In this document: positions 1 through 10,574 of the stretch, one piece after another | Position numbering within the stretch: position 1 is the first letter of the stretch | How the letters are laid out: the number at the start of each line of letters is the position of its first letter | Source: Caenorhabditis elegans | Taxonomy: Eukaryota; Nematoda; Chromadorea; Rhabditida; Rhabditidae | Assembly: GCF_000002985.6 (NCBI RefSeq) | Contig: NC_003281.10 | Coordinates: forward strand, 5,270,001-5,334,000 | Reading direction: 5' to 3' | DNA: 64,000 nucleotides | Made by a program: the position numbers and the translations under genes | Notes under the pieces: generated by a model | What the model was told of the DNA's origin: nothing | Databases searched by the model: none | The model's input: only the letters and a program-made list of their open reading frames with translations

Positions 1-260
1 AAACTTTCAAAAGGAATTAATATGTAACCTTACGGGAGAAAAATATTAATCTAAACTATTTACGTAAGAAAAAAACATCAAAACGAAATATTCAAAAAGG
101 TTCAATTTCATCAGTTCTTATTTTTAATCATTTCACTCATCTGTTCGATTATCATTTTTCAATAAATCGAACTGTAATAGTGAGTTTATTTTTTTCGTCT
201 ATCGTTTCCGTTGAAGAACAATTTCCGCACACTTCCAGGCACGTGTGTAGTAGTTCAAAA
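1..260. other. Upstream region of the first gene
   Basis: AT-rich sequence before the first ATG at 261. I see no complete gene. It presumably holds the 5' UTR and proximal promoter of the small Lys-rich protein; no clear motif is recognised. Confidence 0.4.
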
Positions 261-1011
261 ATGTGTGTCACAAAGTGTAAGCAGAAGAAGAAAATGAAAT
301 CGGCGAAGAAGAATCTATCGACTCCTGGTACTGGTGGAAGTGTTAATCCCGAAATGAAGTCAATTTCACATTCGACAACAGCTCAATCGGGAGAGAAGGG
401 AGCAAGCAAAATGGCAAAAGTTCCGTCCAAGGAGGTAAGAGAGGGATGGAAATATTATTAGAAGGGCGCAGATAAAAGTGGTGTTTGGCGGCGAAACCGT
501 AAATTTAAAAAAAAATTCAGTTAGTTTCGCCAATTCTCAAGAGTTTTCAGGCATTTATTATTGGAAAATGACTTTTTTCAGAAGAGCAAGGGACCAAGGC
601 AAAGTGATCGTGATGCAAAGGATGAACACAACGAGGCGGTGTCTCAACTCAAGAAGATTGCCGAAAAAGCTTCAGAAATGTCACATGGACCATCTGTAGC
701 TCCACCAAGAAAACTGTAAGCACAATAATAACTAATTTCCCAATCATTCTCATTACAGTGACGCGAAACGCACTGTGACCGGAATGAAGGAAAGCAAAGA
801 TCCCGAGTATGTGACGCTGGATGACGATTTTCCGAAATTCGAGAAAGCAATACTGAAGGGCAACTCTAAAGAGGTGAGGAGTATTTATTTTTAGACTAAT
901 CTAAATATTTTCTTATTTTCCCAGGCTACGGAAACTCGAAAACTTGAGATAACGCAACAATTGTCTGTTGATGAAAAGAAGATTGCAGGAAGCAGCGAGA
1001 AAACTACTTAA
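261..1011 (+). CDS. Small Lys-rich, low-complexity protein, four exons
   Basis: Exons 261-434, 582-715, 759-873 and 925-1011 join in frame to a 169-aa protein. Donors are GTAAGA, GTAAGC and GTGAGG, and acceptors are TTTCAG-like. The start is the first ATG in the frame (residues MCVTK). The N-terminus is strongly basic (a KQKKKMK stretch near residue 8). The C-terminal half has a short acidic motif (VTLDDDFPKF) that might be a binding site. No catalytic domain, signal peptide or membrane segment is visible and I do not recognise the family. AATAAA follows the stop at 1017-1022. It converges on ztf-8, whose stop lies only 30 bp away. The exon structure is convincing; function is unknown. Confidence 0.7.
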
Positions 1012-1040
1012 AAACGAATAAAGCTTAATCTATGCAATTT

Positions 1041-3469
1041 TTACCTGTTATTTTCCTCTTTCGGTTGCTCTTCCTCTGTTTCTTCTTTAACTGGAATCTC
1101 ATTTATTTCCATTGTAACATCATTCATAAGCACGTCTTCCACATCAATGATCTCTGGCTTTATTCTGACGATCTGCGACAGTTTTTGAGCAACTTCCGTA
1201 TTGAATTGATGACATATGTATATGACGTCTTGCGGGAAATCATCGGTTCCACCAGTTTCGGAAACTTCTCCCGTAGCCACCGACGCTGCTTCTTCATGTT
1301 CTGAATCAGAATCGGACGACGAAGATCGGTTCGCATTGTATTGAGGAGCACGGCGAGTTTTCTGAAAATGTGTTTTGTAAGAATTGAAAAATTAAATTTC
1401 AATTAAAAAAAAATTTGGATGTCACTCTTGGTCGTGATGACTCCCGTAGATAATTTTTCTAAAAACTTACGTTAACGTCTCTCACTCGAACATCTGTGTC
1501 AAACGAGCGATCGACAGGAGCGCGGTTAACAGAATCCGACTTCTCCTGAATCTCATAATTACCCAGAAAACTTTAATAATTCAACAAACCCCAACTACAG
1601 TCTTATTCTCAATTGCTTCTAATCGAGACCACGGAAAGCATTTATTGATCATCTCGTTTATCATAGCATTTCGACGGCGACGAACTTGTTGAAATGTTGC
1701 ATTTTTGTACACTGCCATGCTCGCTTTGTGTGTCTGGAATTCTTTGATTTTTTTTGTCAATTTCCTAGCTTTATTATAAATTAAATAAATAAAACTATAC
1801 ATCTTTCATATGAGAACTCAAATCACACTGTCTTCTGAATCCTTTTTCACATTCTCCAACTGGACATGTTAGCGGTGGAAGACTCGTCGTGTGCAGCTTC
1901 TCGATATGCTCTCGGCGCATATTTTTTCGAACTTCAGCACCAGTCATGCAAAGTTGACAAGCAAGATCCGAATTTGGGAGATCTGGATACGATCGATCCA
2001 TCTGAAACTCATTTTTTCTTAATTTAAAAACTGCAACCTAGTTAGGATAAATGTAGATACAGGGTCAAAACTTATAATTTCAGTATGATAATCAATTAAT
2101 TCAAATTAAAAATTAATATAACAGTGTGGGGGAAATGTTCATTCGATCTGAATATGATATTTATTTTTGAGAAAAAAACTCGAAAATTATCTCAAAAAGT
2201 GCAGGAAAGTCACCGTCAGGGCTGTAGATTTTTCGTTTTTTGTTTCGAAAAAAATAAGAATAATTCTTTTTTTTTCCTTCTCGAATTCAGATTTGCCTCA
2301 AAATGAAATATCATATTCCTTTTTTAAATTTGTTTTTGTAGATTTGCTGCACAGCCTTGTTCTCAATTTAATTTGTTTTCCTGTACATACCGCAGTTTTC
2401 AGCAAATCATCATAATCTTCTGGTGCTACATCAGCTGCCATGTGGGAACGAGTCACGTGTCCTTTTCGGAGAACTGTAAGATAAAAACTAAATTCGAATT
2501 TAGAGATTTCAAAAACTCACTAAAATCATAAACTATTTCTTCATTACAAACCGCACATTTCACTTTTGCAGCATCTCGTCTCTCTGGAACATTTGGATCA
2601 AACCATCCAATTAGTTTATCAATCGCTGACATTTCATCGTAATTTGCATTTTTTCCAGCTTTCTCTTGATTTTGAGCTGCTGTCATTGACTCGTTTCTTT
2701 TCTTCCTCGGTTTCTTTGTTTTATCAATAGATATATTATGTTCACTGGTTGTTGAATCAACTATAGCTTGAGCTGAACTTGATGAAGCTGGCTGAGCTGA
2801 TGTTGAGGAGGCGTTGGGGCAGAGTGAGCTGAATATATCATTTTTAAAACGAGGGCTTTGTCGGAATCTAGGCATTGTTAAAATTGTATTTAGTGAATAA
2901 ATACCTCTCAGAATTATTTGTTCTTCTATTTAAAAATGCAAATGGTGAAGTCGTAGAAGTTCCCGATTTTGCCTTTTTTGGCACTGGAGGAGATGTTGGA
3001 GTTACGACGGAACTTCTTTTATTCTTTGCACTATCAGTAGGAGTCTTTTTAACAGGTGAAGTCGGTGACACTGATCTCGGATCTCTTCCCCATCGCTTCT
3101 CAAGCACAGTTTCCATATCGTCAGTCGCTAGGGCGTATGCGTCTTCCACAACAACCGATATCATTTTGTCAATGTATGGGTTTACTGTCTTCTGAAGAAA
3201 AAAAACAATATTTTTAATTGTAGAAAATCGTCTCAAAACCTGAAAAGAGCGCTTGTGTCCGTGTTTCGAGCAATGAGCATTGAGCTCCTGTTGTGTGTAG
3301 AATCCCATATCACATGTGCTCTCTCCGCATGCATATCTCCTAAAATTATATATGAATTTAATAATAGAAATAACATTTAAAATCCTCACTTGTACTTAAA
3401 ATGTTTGTAGAAGTGTGCGCCTTCCTCTTTCAGCGTTTCGCAGCACAATGGACACACTAATTGGTTCAT
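1041..3469 (-). CDS. ztf-8: Five-finger C2H2 zinc-finger protein, ZTF-8 (RHINO-like DNA damage factor)
   Basis: Nine exons: 3390-3469, 3240-3339, 2905-3191, 2521-2828, 2391-2473, 1801-2001, 1599-1733, 1471-1545 and 1041-1361. They join to 529 aa. Five C2H2-type fingers are readable: CPLC near residue 6, CGESTC near 31, CAVC near 245 (split by an intron), then CQLC and CPVGEC within 287-353. Between them lies a Ser/Pro/Lys-rich linker with repeated SPTSP-like motifs. The tail is acidic (repeated Glu after residue 425). The symbol rests on the finger content and the position next to daf-41 near clk-1. C. elegans ZTF-8 is reported to act with the 9-1-1 clamp in germline double-strand-break repair. 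The intron 3 acceptor could be 2828 or 2867; I prefer 2828 because the alternative intron is only 37 nt. daf-41 lies upstream on the same strand, 519 bp away. Confidence 0.75.
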
Positions 3470-3988
3470 ATCTTAAAAATACGATTTCATAATTTAATCT
3501 CTGGCTGTGATTCAGATGATTGATCGGAAAAAGCGTATTAACTTGAATGATATGATTTGAATGATATTATCCAGCTTGAATGAGTAAAATTTATGTCTTC
3601 AGGAGTTTTTTCTCCATGTGGATCCACAAAGAAGACAAAATTAAATACCTTGTATGCTCACATTTTAAAAAAAGTAACAACTTTAGAAAAGTATTACCAG
3701 AGCCTTACCAATTGTGTTCTTGCCCATGGAAACTGATTAGAAAAACGAATGCGGGATAAAAATTAAGCCGTCAGAATTCACAAGTTCACTGCAAGAAGAT
3801 GGGTGTGATATCACTTTACTCAATAAATATTTAAAGTGGAAACAATAAATGAAACTCTGTGACTGAGATACGTGAAGCGTTCACAAACTGGAAGAGGAAT
3901 AATCGGGATAGAGAAAAATGAATAAAGAATTAAATTAGAGAAATTCAAATTGTATTTTTAATGAAACAATTGGGACTTGAGGAGTTGC
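3470..3988. other. Intergenic spacer between daf-41 and ztf-8
   Basis: 519 bp separate the daf-41 stop from the ztf-8 ATG, both on the minus strand. It should hold the daf-41 3' UTR and the ztf-8 5' region. No ORF with coding character, RNA gene or repeat is seen. The gap is long for an operon spacer but does not exclude one. Confidence 0.4.
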
Positions 3989-4756
3989 TTAAGCTCTCGT
4001 TCCGTTCTTTCCTTCCTCCTCTTCGTTGTCTTCGAGATCTGGCATATCTGAAAATTTTTTATAATAAATAACATTTTAATACTACATTGGTTTTCTATCA
4101 TTAACGAATTACTAATAGTAAGCAAAAAGGATATTATTGCACTTAATACTTACCGTCATCTTCCTCATCATCCTCAAGACCTCCGAAGTCTGCTCCGCCA
4201 GCTCCTCCCATCTGGGACATGTACTGGTTCAAATCGAATCCGTTCGCCATTCCACCGCCAATTCCGGCTCCGGCATCCTCAGCCTCATCATCCTCGTCTT
4301 CATCCTTCCATTTTCCAAAGTCAACCTTCAACCAATGGACCTTTCCCTTGTTTTGAAGAAGTCTTGGCCACCAGGCTGGGGTCTTCTTCTGAACTGTGAT
4401 CTCAACGACGCGGGTTGAAGATCCAGTGTGCTTTACGGATGCAGGATCGATTTCGTCGAAGAATTCGAGAGTTGCTTCGTACTTGTCAGTTTTGCTGCTT
4501 CCTCTGAAAATTTACGAATTACGACTCATTCTATGTACCATCATGAACATTCTGTGAATATTTAGGAAGCAAGAAATATGCTTCATATCGTATTTAAACA
4601 TTTAAAATAGAAATCGAAATATTAATCCGAAACGTACTGGAAGTGAAGCTTGTTTCCCTCTCCTTTCAGTTCCTCGATTTTCGCCTCATCAACCTCGATG
4701 GTCAGATAGACAAGTGATTCACGCTGGGCCCAGAGAACTGTTGGTTGCTTAGCCAT
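3989..4756 (-). CDS. daf-41: HSP90 co-chaperone p23 (DAF-41)
   Basis: Exons 4638-4756, 4154-4503 and 3989-4047 give 175 aa. The protein opens with MAKQPTVLWAQRESLVYLTI, the start of the p23 CS-domain beta-sandwich. It carries the p23 signature WPRLLQ...VHWLKVDFGKW (about residues 93-110), which contacts HSP90. It ends in a Gly- and Asp/Glu-rich acidic tail finishing MPDLED, as in vertebrate p23. Length fits the family. It acts in the cytosol, stabilising the ATP-bound HSP90-client complex; DAF-41 is known to affect dauer formation and longevity. A TTACAG just before the ATG suits a trans-splice acceptor. It is divergent from toc-1 with a 658-bp shared promoter. Confidence 0.95.
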
Positions 4757-5414
4757 GGTTTTTGCCTGTAATTCGAAAAGAGAACTAGACGGATACGAAC
4801 AATAATCAATAAAATTCAAGGAAGGTGCACGACATATAAATAAGCGCACAGTTGAAATTAGCATGATTATGCAAATTGACGAAAATAAAGCCATCAGATG
4901 AAAATGTTTTCATATCACGGCAATAACAAGCAAGAATTGTCCACTTAATTTCTTTTTTCGATTGATTTTTCTCTTACAACCTTTTTCTCCTAAATACAAG
5001 GACTATTGGCCAAAATCGATATATTTTAAGTGCGAATGGCATTGAATATAAACGTAAATGGATTAGAAATATAAAGTCGCGAATGTTCTTCAGGAAAATT
5101 GCCATGGAAACGCATAATGAAGATGATAAAACGGCAGAAATTCAAATAATTCGAGAGAGTTCCCAAATCGCGGCGAGACCCAGTGGTGAAAGTGCGCGCG
5201 CCTTTGAACGAACACGTCTCCATTTACGAGGTTTTGGCTCATTTCAGCTTAATTTTAAATCGTTCAATGAACATTTTTTGATGGAAATATGGAAGCAATG
5301 GATTTTCTGAAGAAAAATTTGAATCGTGTTGACTTCCACAGCGTATAGTTGTTAATTTATTGTTTTATGCGTCTAAAATTGTTCAGAAACAAAAATGCAG
5401 TGTTCTATTTTCAG
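4757..5414. promoter_or_regulatory. Divergent promoter of daf-41 and toc-1
   Basis: 658 bp between the two divergent start codons. It holds a perfect X-box-like site at 5098-5111, listed separately, and a CpG-richer patch at about 5165-5220. An open frame runs through 5083-5310, but it is not joined to toc-1 by any obvious splice and I treat it as chance. Confidence 0.5.
5098..5111 (+). promoter_or_regulatory. Candidate X-box (RFX/DAF-19 site)
   Basis: The 14-mer ATTGCCATGGAAAC fits the RFX consensus RYYNYY-AT-RRNRAC at every position. It lies 317 bp before the toc-1 ATG and about 340 bp before the daf-41 ATG. DAF-19 sites of this type drive expression in ciliated sensory neurons, though usually nearer the start codon. 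Binding is inferred. Confidence 0.4.
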
Positions 5415-7442
5415 ATGGTCAGCTTCTCATGGGTATCAAGGTCGTTACACCATCCTCAAGGGAAACGAGGACTAATTTCCACATTAATATGCCTGGCGTG
5501 TGTTGGAATTTTGGCATATTGCGTATCAACGAGCCACTCGATAGGTAATTGTTGTATTTGAGTGCAAAAATAATAGTTTTTTGTTCAGTTCTAATGTCAA
5601 CTCTTTGGATTACGATTTTTTCGTTTTGCTCCCAATTCGCGTCTCTGTATTCCATGTCGATAACCGAAAAACCAACGCATAAATTTAGTTACGGATTAGC
5701 CAGAGTACCGGTTTTGGCAGTCTTTAGTACTACCGTGAGTTTTTGAAACACTAAATATTAAAAATGTATTCCAATTGGAATCAGTATTTTTGAGATTAAA
5801 AATAACCTTCTTCAGGTGTTGGCTCAACTATTTTCCATCTTTTTATCGAAGGAATCATTCGAGCACTTGTTATCCCCTGATCACCATGGTTCTCATGATG
5901 CTTCAGCGGCTCACGAACATGAAGTAGAAGAAATCGGCGGCTGGCCATATTTTGTTGGTTCTGCTGCATCTTCAGTGGCGCTGCTTCTCTCAGCATACGC
6001 TCTTAAAAATCAACCGTTTCAACATGTTCTTCAATCAGCAACGGCTTCAAGTTTGCAAGAGCATGCAGCTGATTTGTCCCATGCTGTGTGCTGGGTTATT
6101 CCTGGCCTTTCGCGTCTTCTTCTGCCAAGAATCAATTCAATGGTATTGTTAGCCTTGACGACTACTGGACTGAACTTGTTATGTGAACATTTCAAGTGAG
6201 TTTAGCTATCATACACCTCATTTGAAACATAATTTTGGCCTATAAATTACCGTTTTACGGCTATGACCTTCAATAAATCAGACAATTAAAAAAATTATAT
6301 AAAATTTCTCATTTCTAGGCACGACTTCGCATGGGCTGATCCAGTATGCTGTCTGCTGCTCTCTGTTGCTGTGTTCTCAACGATGTATCCACTATCAACA
6401 TATACTGGAATGATTCTACTTCAAACAACTCCTCCGCACTTGATTAATCAAATTGATCGGTGTATTTCTGAAGCTTCTCACATAGACGGTGTTCTTGAGT
6501 TGAAGAGTGGACGTTTCTGGCAACTGGATTTTAACTCGCTGGTAAATCTTCAGTTTAAAACATTTTAAAAAAAGTAAAATTCTTATTAATAATTCTCAAA
6601 ATTCCTCAATTATTTGTTCAAAAATCTGTTAATAAGACGTCCGGTTTTTCAAAACTAACTTTTCGAGTTTTTATTTCGCGTTTCATAATTTACTAATTTA
6701 GAAAAAAAAAGTGTCAATGTATTGTAGCAATTGTAGCAAAAAAAAAAAGTTTCCATTTTTTTGGGATGAAAAAATTCGCAAAAAATTTTCCCGTGGTGGA
6801 GAGTTGAACTCAGTTACCGATTGAGCCAGGGAGGATGAGGAAATCCTAGGTCGAAAAGTTCGAAAAGGAAAAGCAATCGAAACATGGTCGAAATTTAAAA
6901 CCATTTTTAACGCCTCAAAAACTGGCACTAAATTTTAGTTGATTTTATACAATTGGATTATTTATAAGATAATTATTTTATGTTAAAAAATCAATAAAAA
7001 TATTTAAAAATTTAATCTTTTTTATTATTTTCAGGTTGGCACTGTTGATGTTCGTGTACGACGAGATGCGGATGAGCAGAATGTTTTGGCTCATGTAACC
7101 GAAAAGTTTTCATCTGTAATCACAGTGCTGACTGTTCAAGTTGTCAAAGACGCTGCATGGTCTGCAGGAGAGCAAGTTCCATATTCGAATGGACATATTC
7201 ATAAGAGTGAAGGAAATCATTCACATGATAATGGGCATGGACATTCTCATGATCATAATGATCATGGACACAGTCATGGACATGATGATCATGGCCACGA
7301 CTCTCATGGACATAGTCATGATCATAACGAACATGATCATGGTCACAGTCATGGAGGAAATAATGATAATCATGGACACAGTCATTCTGCAGGATCAGAC
7401 AATCATCATGGACATAGTCATGACGGCGTTTTTTATCATTAG
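5415..7442 (+). CDS. toc-1: ZnT6-like (SLC30A6) cation-diffusion-facilitator family protein
   Basis: Exons 5415-5544, 5589-5734, 5816-6195, 6319-6541 and 7035-7442 give 428 aa. The protein tracks human ZnT6 along most of its length, including FSYGLARVPVLAVFSTTVLA near residue 80, LQEHAADLS near 165, MYPLSTYTGMILLQTTPPH near 240 and the cytoplasmic FWQLDFNSLVGTVDVRVRRDA. About six membrane segments are expected. As in ZnT6, the transmembrane zinc ligands of active ZnTs are not recognisable, so it is probably the non-transporting partner of a ZnT5-like subunit in the early secretory pathway. Residues from about 345 form a long His/Asp/Gly tail with more than 30 His. clk-1 follows after 451 bp; the pair is described as an operon in C. 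elegans. Confidence 0.93.
6785..6845 (-). repeat. tRNA-like remnant in a toc-1 intron
   Basis: On the minus strand this reads as an A-box-like TGGCTCAATCGG followed almost at once by a B-box-like GAGTTCAACTCTC, with no room for an anticodon arm. The segment CCGTGGTGGAGAGTTGAACTCA recurs at about 16064-16088. It is probably a decayed tRNA-derived repeat; it cannot encode a normal tRNA. Confidence 0.3.
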
Positions 7443-7893
7443 TGCTATAGATTTTTGTTGAAAACATCGGGTTTCGCACTATTTTGTATTTCAATCCTAT
7501 TTTGTATTTCAATCCAATCTAGTTTAAGAGTTCAACCAAAAACTGAATTTCATGTCGTATTTTCTGTACATATCCGGGCTGGCCCAGTACATTTGTTTAC
7601 CTCTTCTAGTGTTCCCGCCACCAAAACTTTAATTTATTTACTTTTTTCCTGGATTTTATAGCTGTGATTGTATTTTCATTTCCCATGAATTCTCATCTAG
7701 TGATATTTAAATTAATTAATTTATTCATTGTTCCCTGTTTTTCGAAAGCTTTGCTCCTTCTTTTTACAATTTAATTTTATAGAATACATTTTCCTTTAAA
7801 AATTTTTTTTTTGTTGACATTTTTAAAATTGGCAGAAACCATTGTGATAATGTTTTCAACACATAAAATTCCACTGAAAACGTTGAAATACAG
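7443..7893 (+). other. toc-1 3' UTR and toc-1/clk-1 intercistronic region
   Basis: 451 bp without coding character, rich in T runs. It carries the toc-1 3' UTR and should include the site where clk-1 pre-mRNA receives its spliced leader. The sequence directly before the clk-1 ATG ends AAATACAG, a fair trans-splice acceptor. No canonical AATAAA is seen. Confidence 0.5.
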
Positions 7894-9168
7894 ATGTTCC
7901 GTGTAATAACCCGTGGAGCACATACTGCTGCTTCTCGTCAAGCACTTATAGAGAAGATCATTCGAGTTGATCATGCTGGAGAGCTTGGAGCCGATCGGAT
8001 TTACGCTGGACAGTTGGCTGTTTTGCAAGGTCCTCACTTTTGACTGGATATGAAACAAAAAATGTTCGAAAAACTCGTTGCTGAAAACTAATTTGAAACG
8101 CAATTTTGCGATTTTTCCTTATCGAAAAGGTGTGCGCCTTTAAAGGGTACTGTAGTTTGAAACTTCAGCTGCTACGATTTTCATCGATTTTTCATCGTTT
8201 TCCCGATGAAAAATATTTATTTTTAGAAAAAAAATAGAGTTCAACAAATTTTTAGAAACATGTGTTTTTTAACTAAAAAATCGATTAAAATTCCGCAGCC
8301 CAAATTTGAAATTACAGTACTCTTTAAAGGGACATATATTTTTGCACTTAATAAAAATATGTCGTGTCGAGACCGGGTATCGCTTTTTTTTTACGAATAG
8401 ATAACATCGCTTCAGAAATTTTTAAAAAACCATTTCCATTTTTTTAAGGAAAAAAATAAGGAAATTTTTTTTTCAGGTTCATCTGTTGGTTCAGTAATCA
8501 AAAAGATGTGGGATGAGGAGAAAGAACATTTAGATACAATGGAAAGATTAGCTGCTAAACACAATGTACCTCATACTGTTTTCTCTCCAGTTTTCAGTGT
8601 GGCTGCTTATGCTCTCGGTAAGAAGTTTGTGGATTTGCTGTAAAACGCTCAGATAATTAAGAAAACGCGTTTTTTGCCAAATTTTACTATTTACCTTGCA
8701 GGTGTCGGTTCAGCACTTCTAGGAAAAGAAGGTGCAATGGCTTGTACAATTGCAGTTGAAGAACTCATTGGACAACATTATAATGATCAATTGAAAGGTA
8801 TTCCAAAATGAAAAATTGGAAAGTTTTTTAGAAAATAAAATTTTCTGAAATTTCTAGAACTCCTTGCCGACGATCCTGAAACACACAAAGAATTGCTGAA
8901 AATTCTCACAAGATTACGTGATGAGGAGCTTCATCATCATGATACTGGAGTAGAACACGATGGAATGAAGGTTCGTGTACGCTCCTTTAAGTGAATTTTA
9001 GTGAATTTTCTTCAATTTGTTTTTTTCCATCTAGAATCTTACAAAAGTAAAACATTGTAAAAAATATTTATCAAAAAAATAATTTTTCAGGCTCCAGCCT
9101 ACTCGGCTCTCAAATGGATTATTCAAACTGGATGCAAGGGAGCTATTGCGATTGCTGAGAAAATTTGA
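7894..9168 (+). CDS. clk-1: 5-demethoxyubiquinone hydroxylase CLK-1 (COQ7)
   Basis: Exons 7894-8029, 8477-8617, 8702-8797, 8858-8970 and 9091-9168 give 187 aa. CLK-1 is the mitochondrial di-iron mono-oxygenase that hydroxylates demethoxyubiquinone in ubiquinone synthesis. Carboxylate/His iron ligands typical of COQ7 are visible: [11 protein letters not shown] (residue 23 on), the EEKEH motif near 65, VEELIGQHY near 117 and RDEELHHHD near 150. The duplicated four-helix core is complete. The short N-terminus [16 protein letters not shown] suits a mitochondrial targeting peptide. The intron 1 donor is GTCCTC, unlike the usual GTAAGT/GTGAGT. Intron 1 also holds a copy of a dispersed foldback repeat. 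It is the downstream member of the toc-1/clk-1 operon. Confidence 0.98.
8131..8392. repeat. Foldback repeat in clk-1 intron 1
   Basis: Starts with GCGCCTTTAAAGGGTACTGTAGTTT and is mirrored by ACAGTACTCTTTAAAGGGAC near 8317-8336. It is followed by TCGAGACCGGGTATCG. Related pieces occur near 9780, 25370, 34950, 35670 and 56870, so this is a dispersed family with an inverted-repeat structure. Confidence 0.6.
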
Positions 9169-10112
9169 ACAATTTCAATAATGTGTCCCTTTTCTTCCAT
9201 GGTTCTTTGCAAAATATCCCCATAGACGCTGCTATTCCCCAGATTCTAGATGATCCTCAACTCTTTGTAAAAACAACTTTTTTGAAAATATTTTCTCGTT
9301 AGAAATGTCCGACTGACCACTGCAGATAAACAATATTCTAGTTCTTTTTTTGAAACCAAAAAACCGAATTTTGTCAGAAAAAGAGGAAGTTGCTTCTTCT
9401 TTTCTTCTTCGAGAGCCATTTAGGCGTGGTAAACACGGCGATAAACAAAGTGGACACAAGGATTCGAGAAAAAAAGGAAACGAGTGGACAATGGAAACAG
9501 AAGTTGGGACTTCTCCAGTTGTCTGCCAACTTCTGATGATGACCAGAACTTTTTTTCTCATTTTTTTGAATTTTATATATCCTTAAAGTTGCTTCAATCA
9601 GGCTTTATATGAATTCAGAAGATATTGGTTTTTTTTTTCATATTACGAAAATTGATTAATTTTAAAGTAATGCGATTCCCCCAAAAAATTATTGATTTCG
9701 GTCCTGACACGGACAATACTTTTCAGCTACCGTATAAGCGATTACGGTATTTTTTCAATATTTTATGAAGCAAAATTTTGAGAATTTTGAGTCAAAAGTA
9801 CGGTACCCGGTCTCGAAACGATAAATACTTCTGAAATACGAAAAGTTGTGCGTCCTTAAAGAGTACTATAGTTTGAAATATAACTTTCAAATTTTAAAGT
9901 ATTCAAATTTTGGAAAAATGGTTTTATAAATTTCGAGAATAAATACAAGAAAACCGGAGAAAATTGCGAGCTAATCACGAGCACGGCAAGTTAATAAAAA
10001 ATTTGATTCGGTAACAGGTTACGGTAACAAAAAAACTTCAGCATTGAAGTTATTAGGCGATTCAAAAGAAGCTCCATAAGAAGGAATTTTGAAGCTTCAA
10101 GATAATTTTTGT
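9169..10112. other. clk-1 3' region and repeat-bearing intergenic DNA
   Basis: The first 60-80 bp are the clk-1 3' UTR. At about 9780-9890 lies an inverted copy of the dispersed foldback family (ACCCGGTCTCGAAACG, then CCTTAAAGAGTACTATAGTTT). Opposed open frames at 9232-9586 lack splice or family support. No gene is seen. Confidence 0.4.
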
Positions 10113-10574
10113 TTACAGCATTCTTTGAATTCTTTCAATAAGATCCACAAGTCTCTCAGAATAATATCTGAAAATGACAGTAATCCCATCCACATTTGAC
10201 CAAAAACCTGAAATCCGGAACACTGTCCGGTTAATCTTTTGATCTATCCAAAACATCATCTCATCTCTACTCATTTTTAGTTGTCCCTCCTCTGTTCCAA
10301 AAAAAAACCCAGTCTCAACTTGCTTCATACTTTTTTTGGTCAAAGTACACTCATTCGTATCAATGAAAAAAGAACTGAAGGCATAGACAACTAGAGAGAA
10401 ACTCTCTTCAATTTCAATGCTATTTCCTTTTGTAGTGGTCCATCCGCCTAAAAAAACGAAAAATGGGCAAACGAGGGACGATGCCAAGTTGCATTGGGCA
10501 CAATGGGAGTTGAGAGAAGGACCCGAATCTGCTGGGACCATGAAAGATATTATCAATGTGTTTTCACTCGACAT
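10113..10574 (-). CDS. Unrecognised 153-codon open frame, possibly a gene fragment
   Basis: A single uninterrupted minus-strand frame in an otherwise AT-rich gene-poor block, which is long for chance here. It encodes a WTTTKGNSIEIEE motif near residue 45 and a basic/acidic C-terminal part ending YSERLVDLIERIQRML. A TTKGN(T/S) segment also appears in a minus-strand frame at 13926-14177 inside a transposon, suggesting a shared ancestral domain. No signal peptide or known catalytic motif is visible. I cannot name it. It could be a real small gene, a decayed family member or chance. Confidence 0.25.
   Translation of the reverse strand: MSSENTLIISFMVPADSGPSLNSHCAQCNLASSLVCPFFVFLGGWTTTKGNSIEIEESFSLVVYAFSSFFIDTNECTLTKKSMKQVETGFFFGTEEGQLKMSRDEMMFWIDQKINRTVFRISGFWSNVDGITVIFRYYSERLVDLIERIQRML

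Noticed and set aside
180..260. Extension of the first gene upstream of 261
   Set aside because: It would need a non-ATG start; the first ATG in the frame is at 261.
2829..2867. Alternative ztf-8 acceptor after 2867
   Set aside because: It is in frame, but the intron would be only 37 nt and the acceptor is weaker than that at 2829; it remains possible.
5083..5310. 75-codon frame upstream of toc-1
   Set aside because: No splice link to toc-1, no family similarity, and it spans the X-box promoter region.
7144..7512. Minus-strand frame opposite the toc-1 His-rich tail
   Set aside because: It mirrors the CAT/CAC repeats of toc-1 and lacks independent support.
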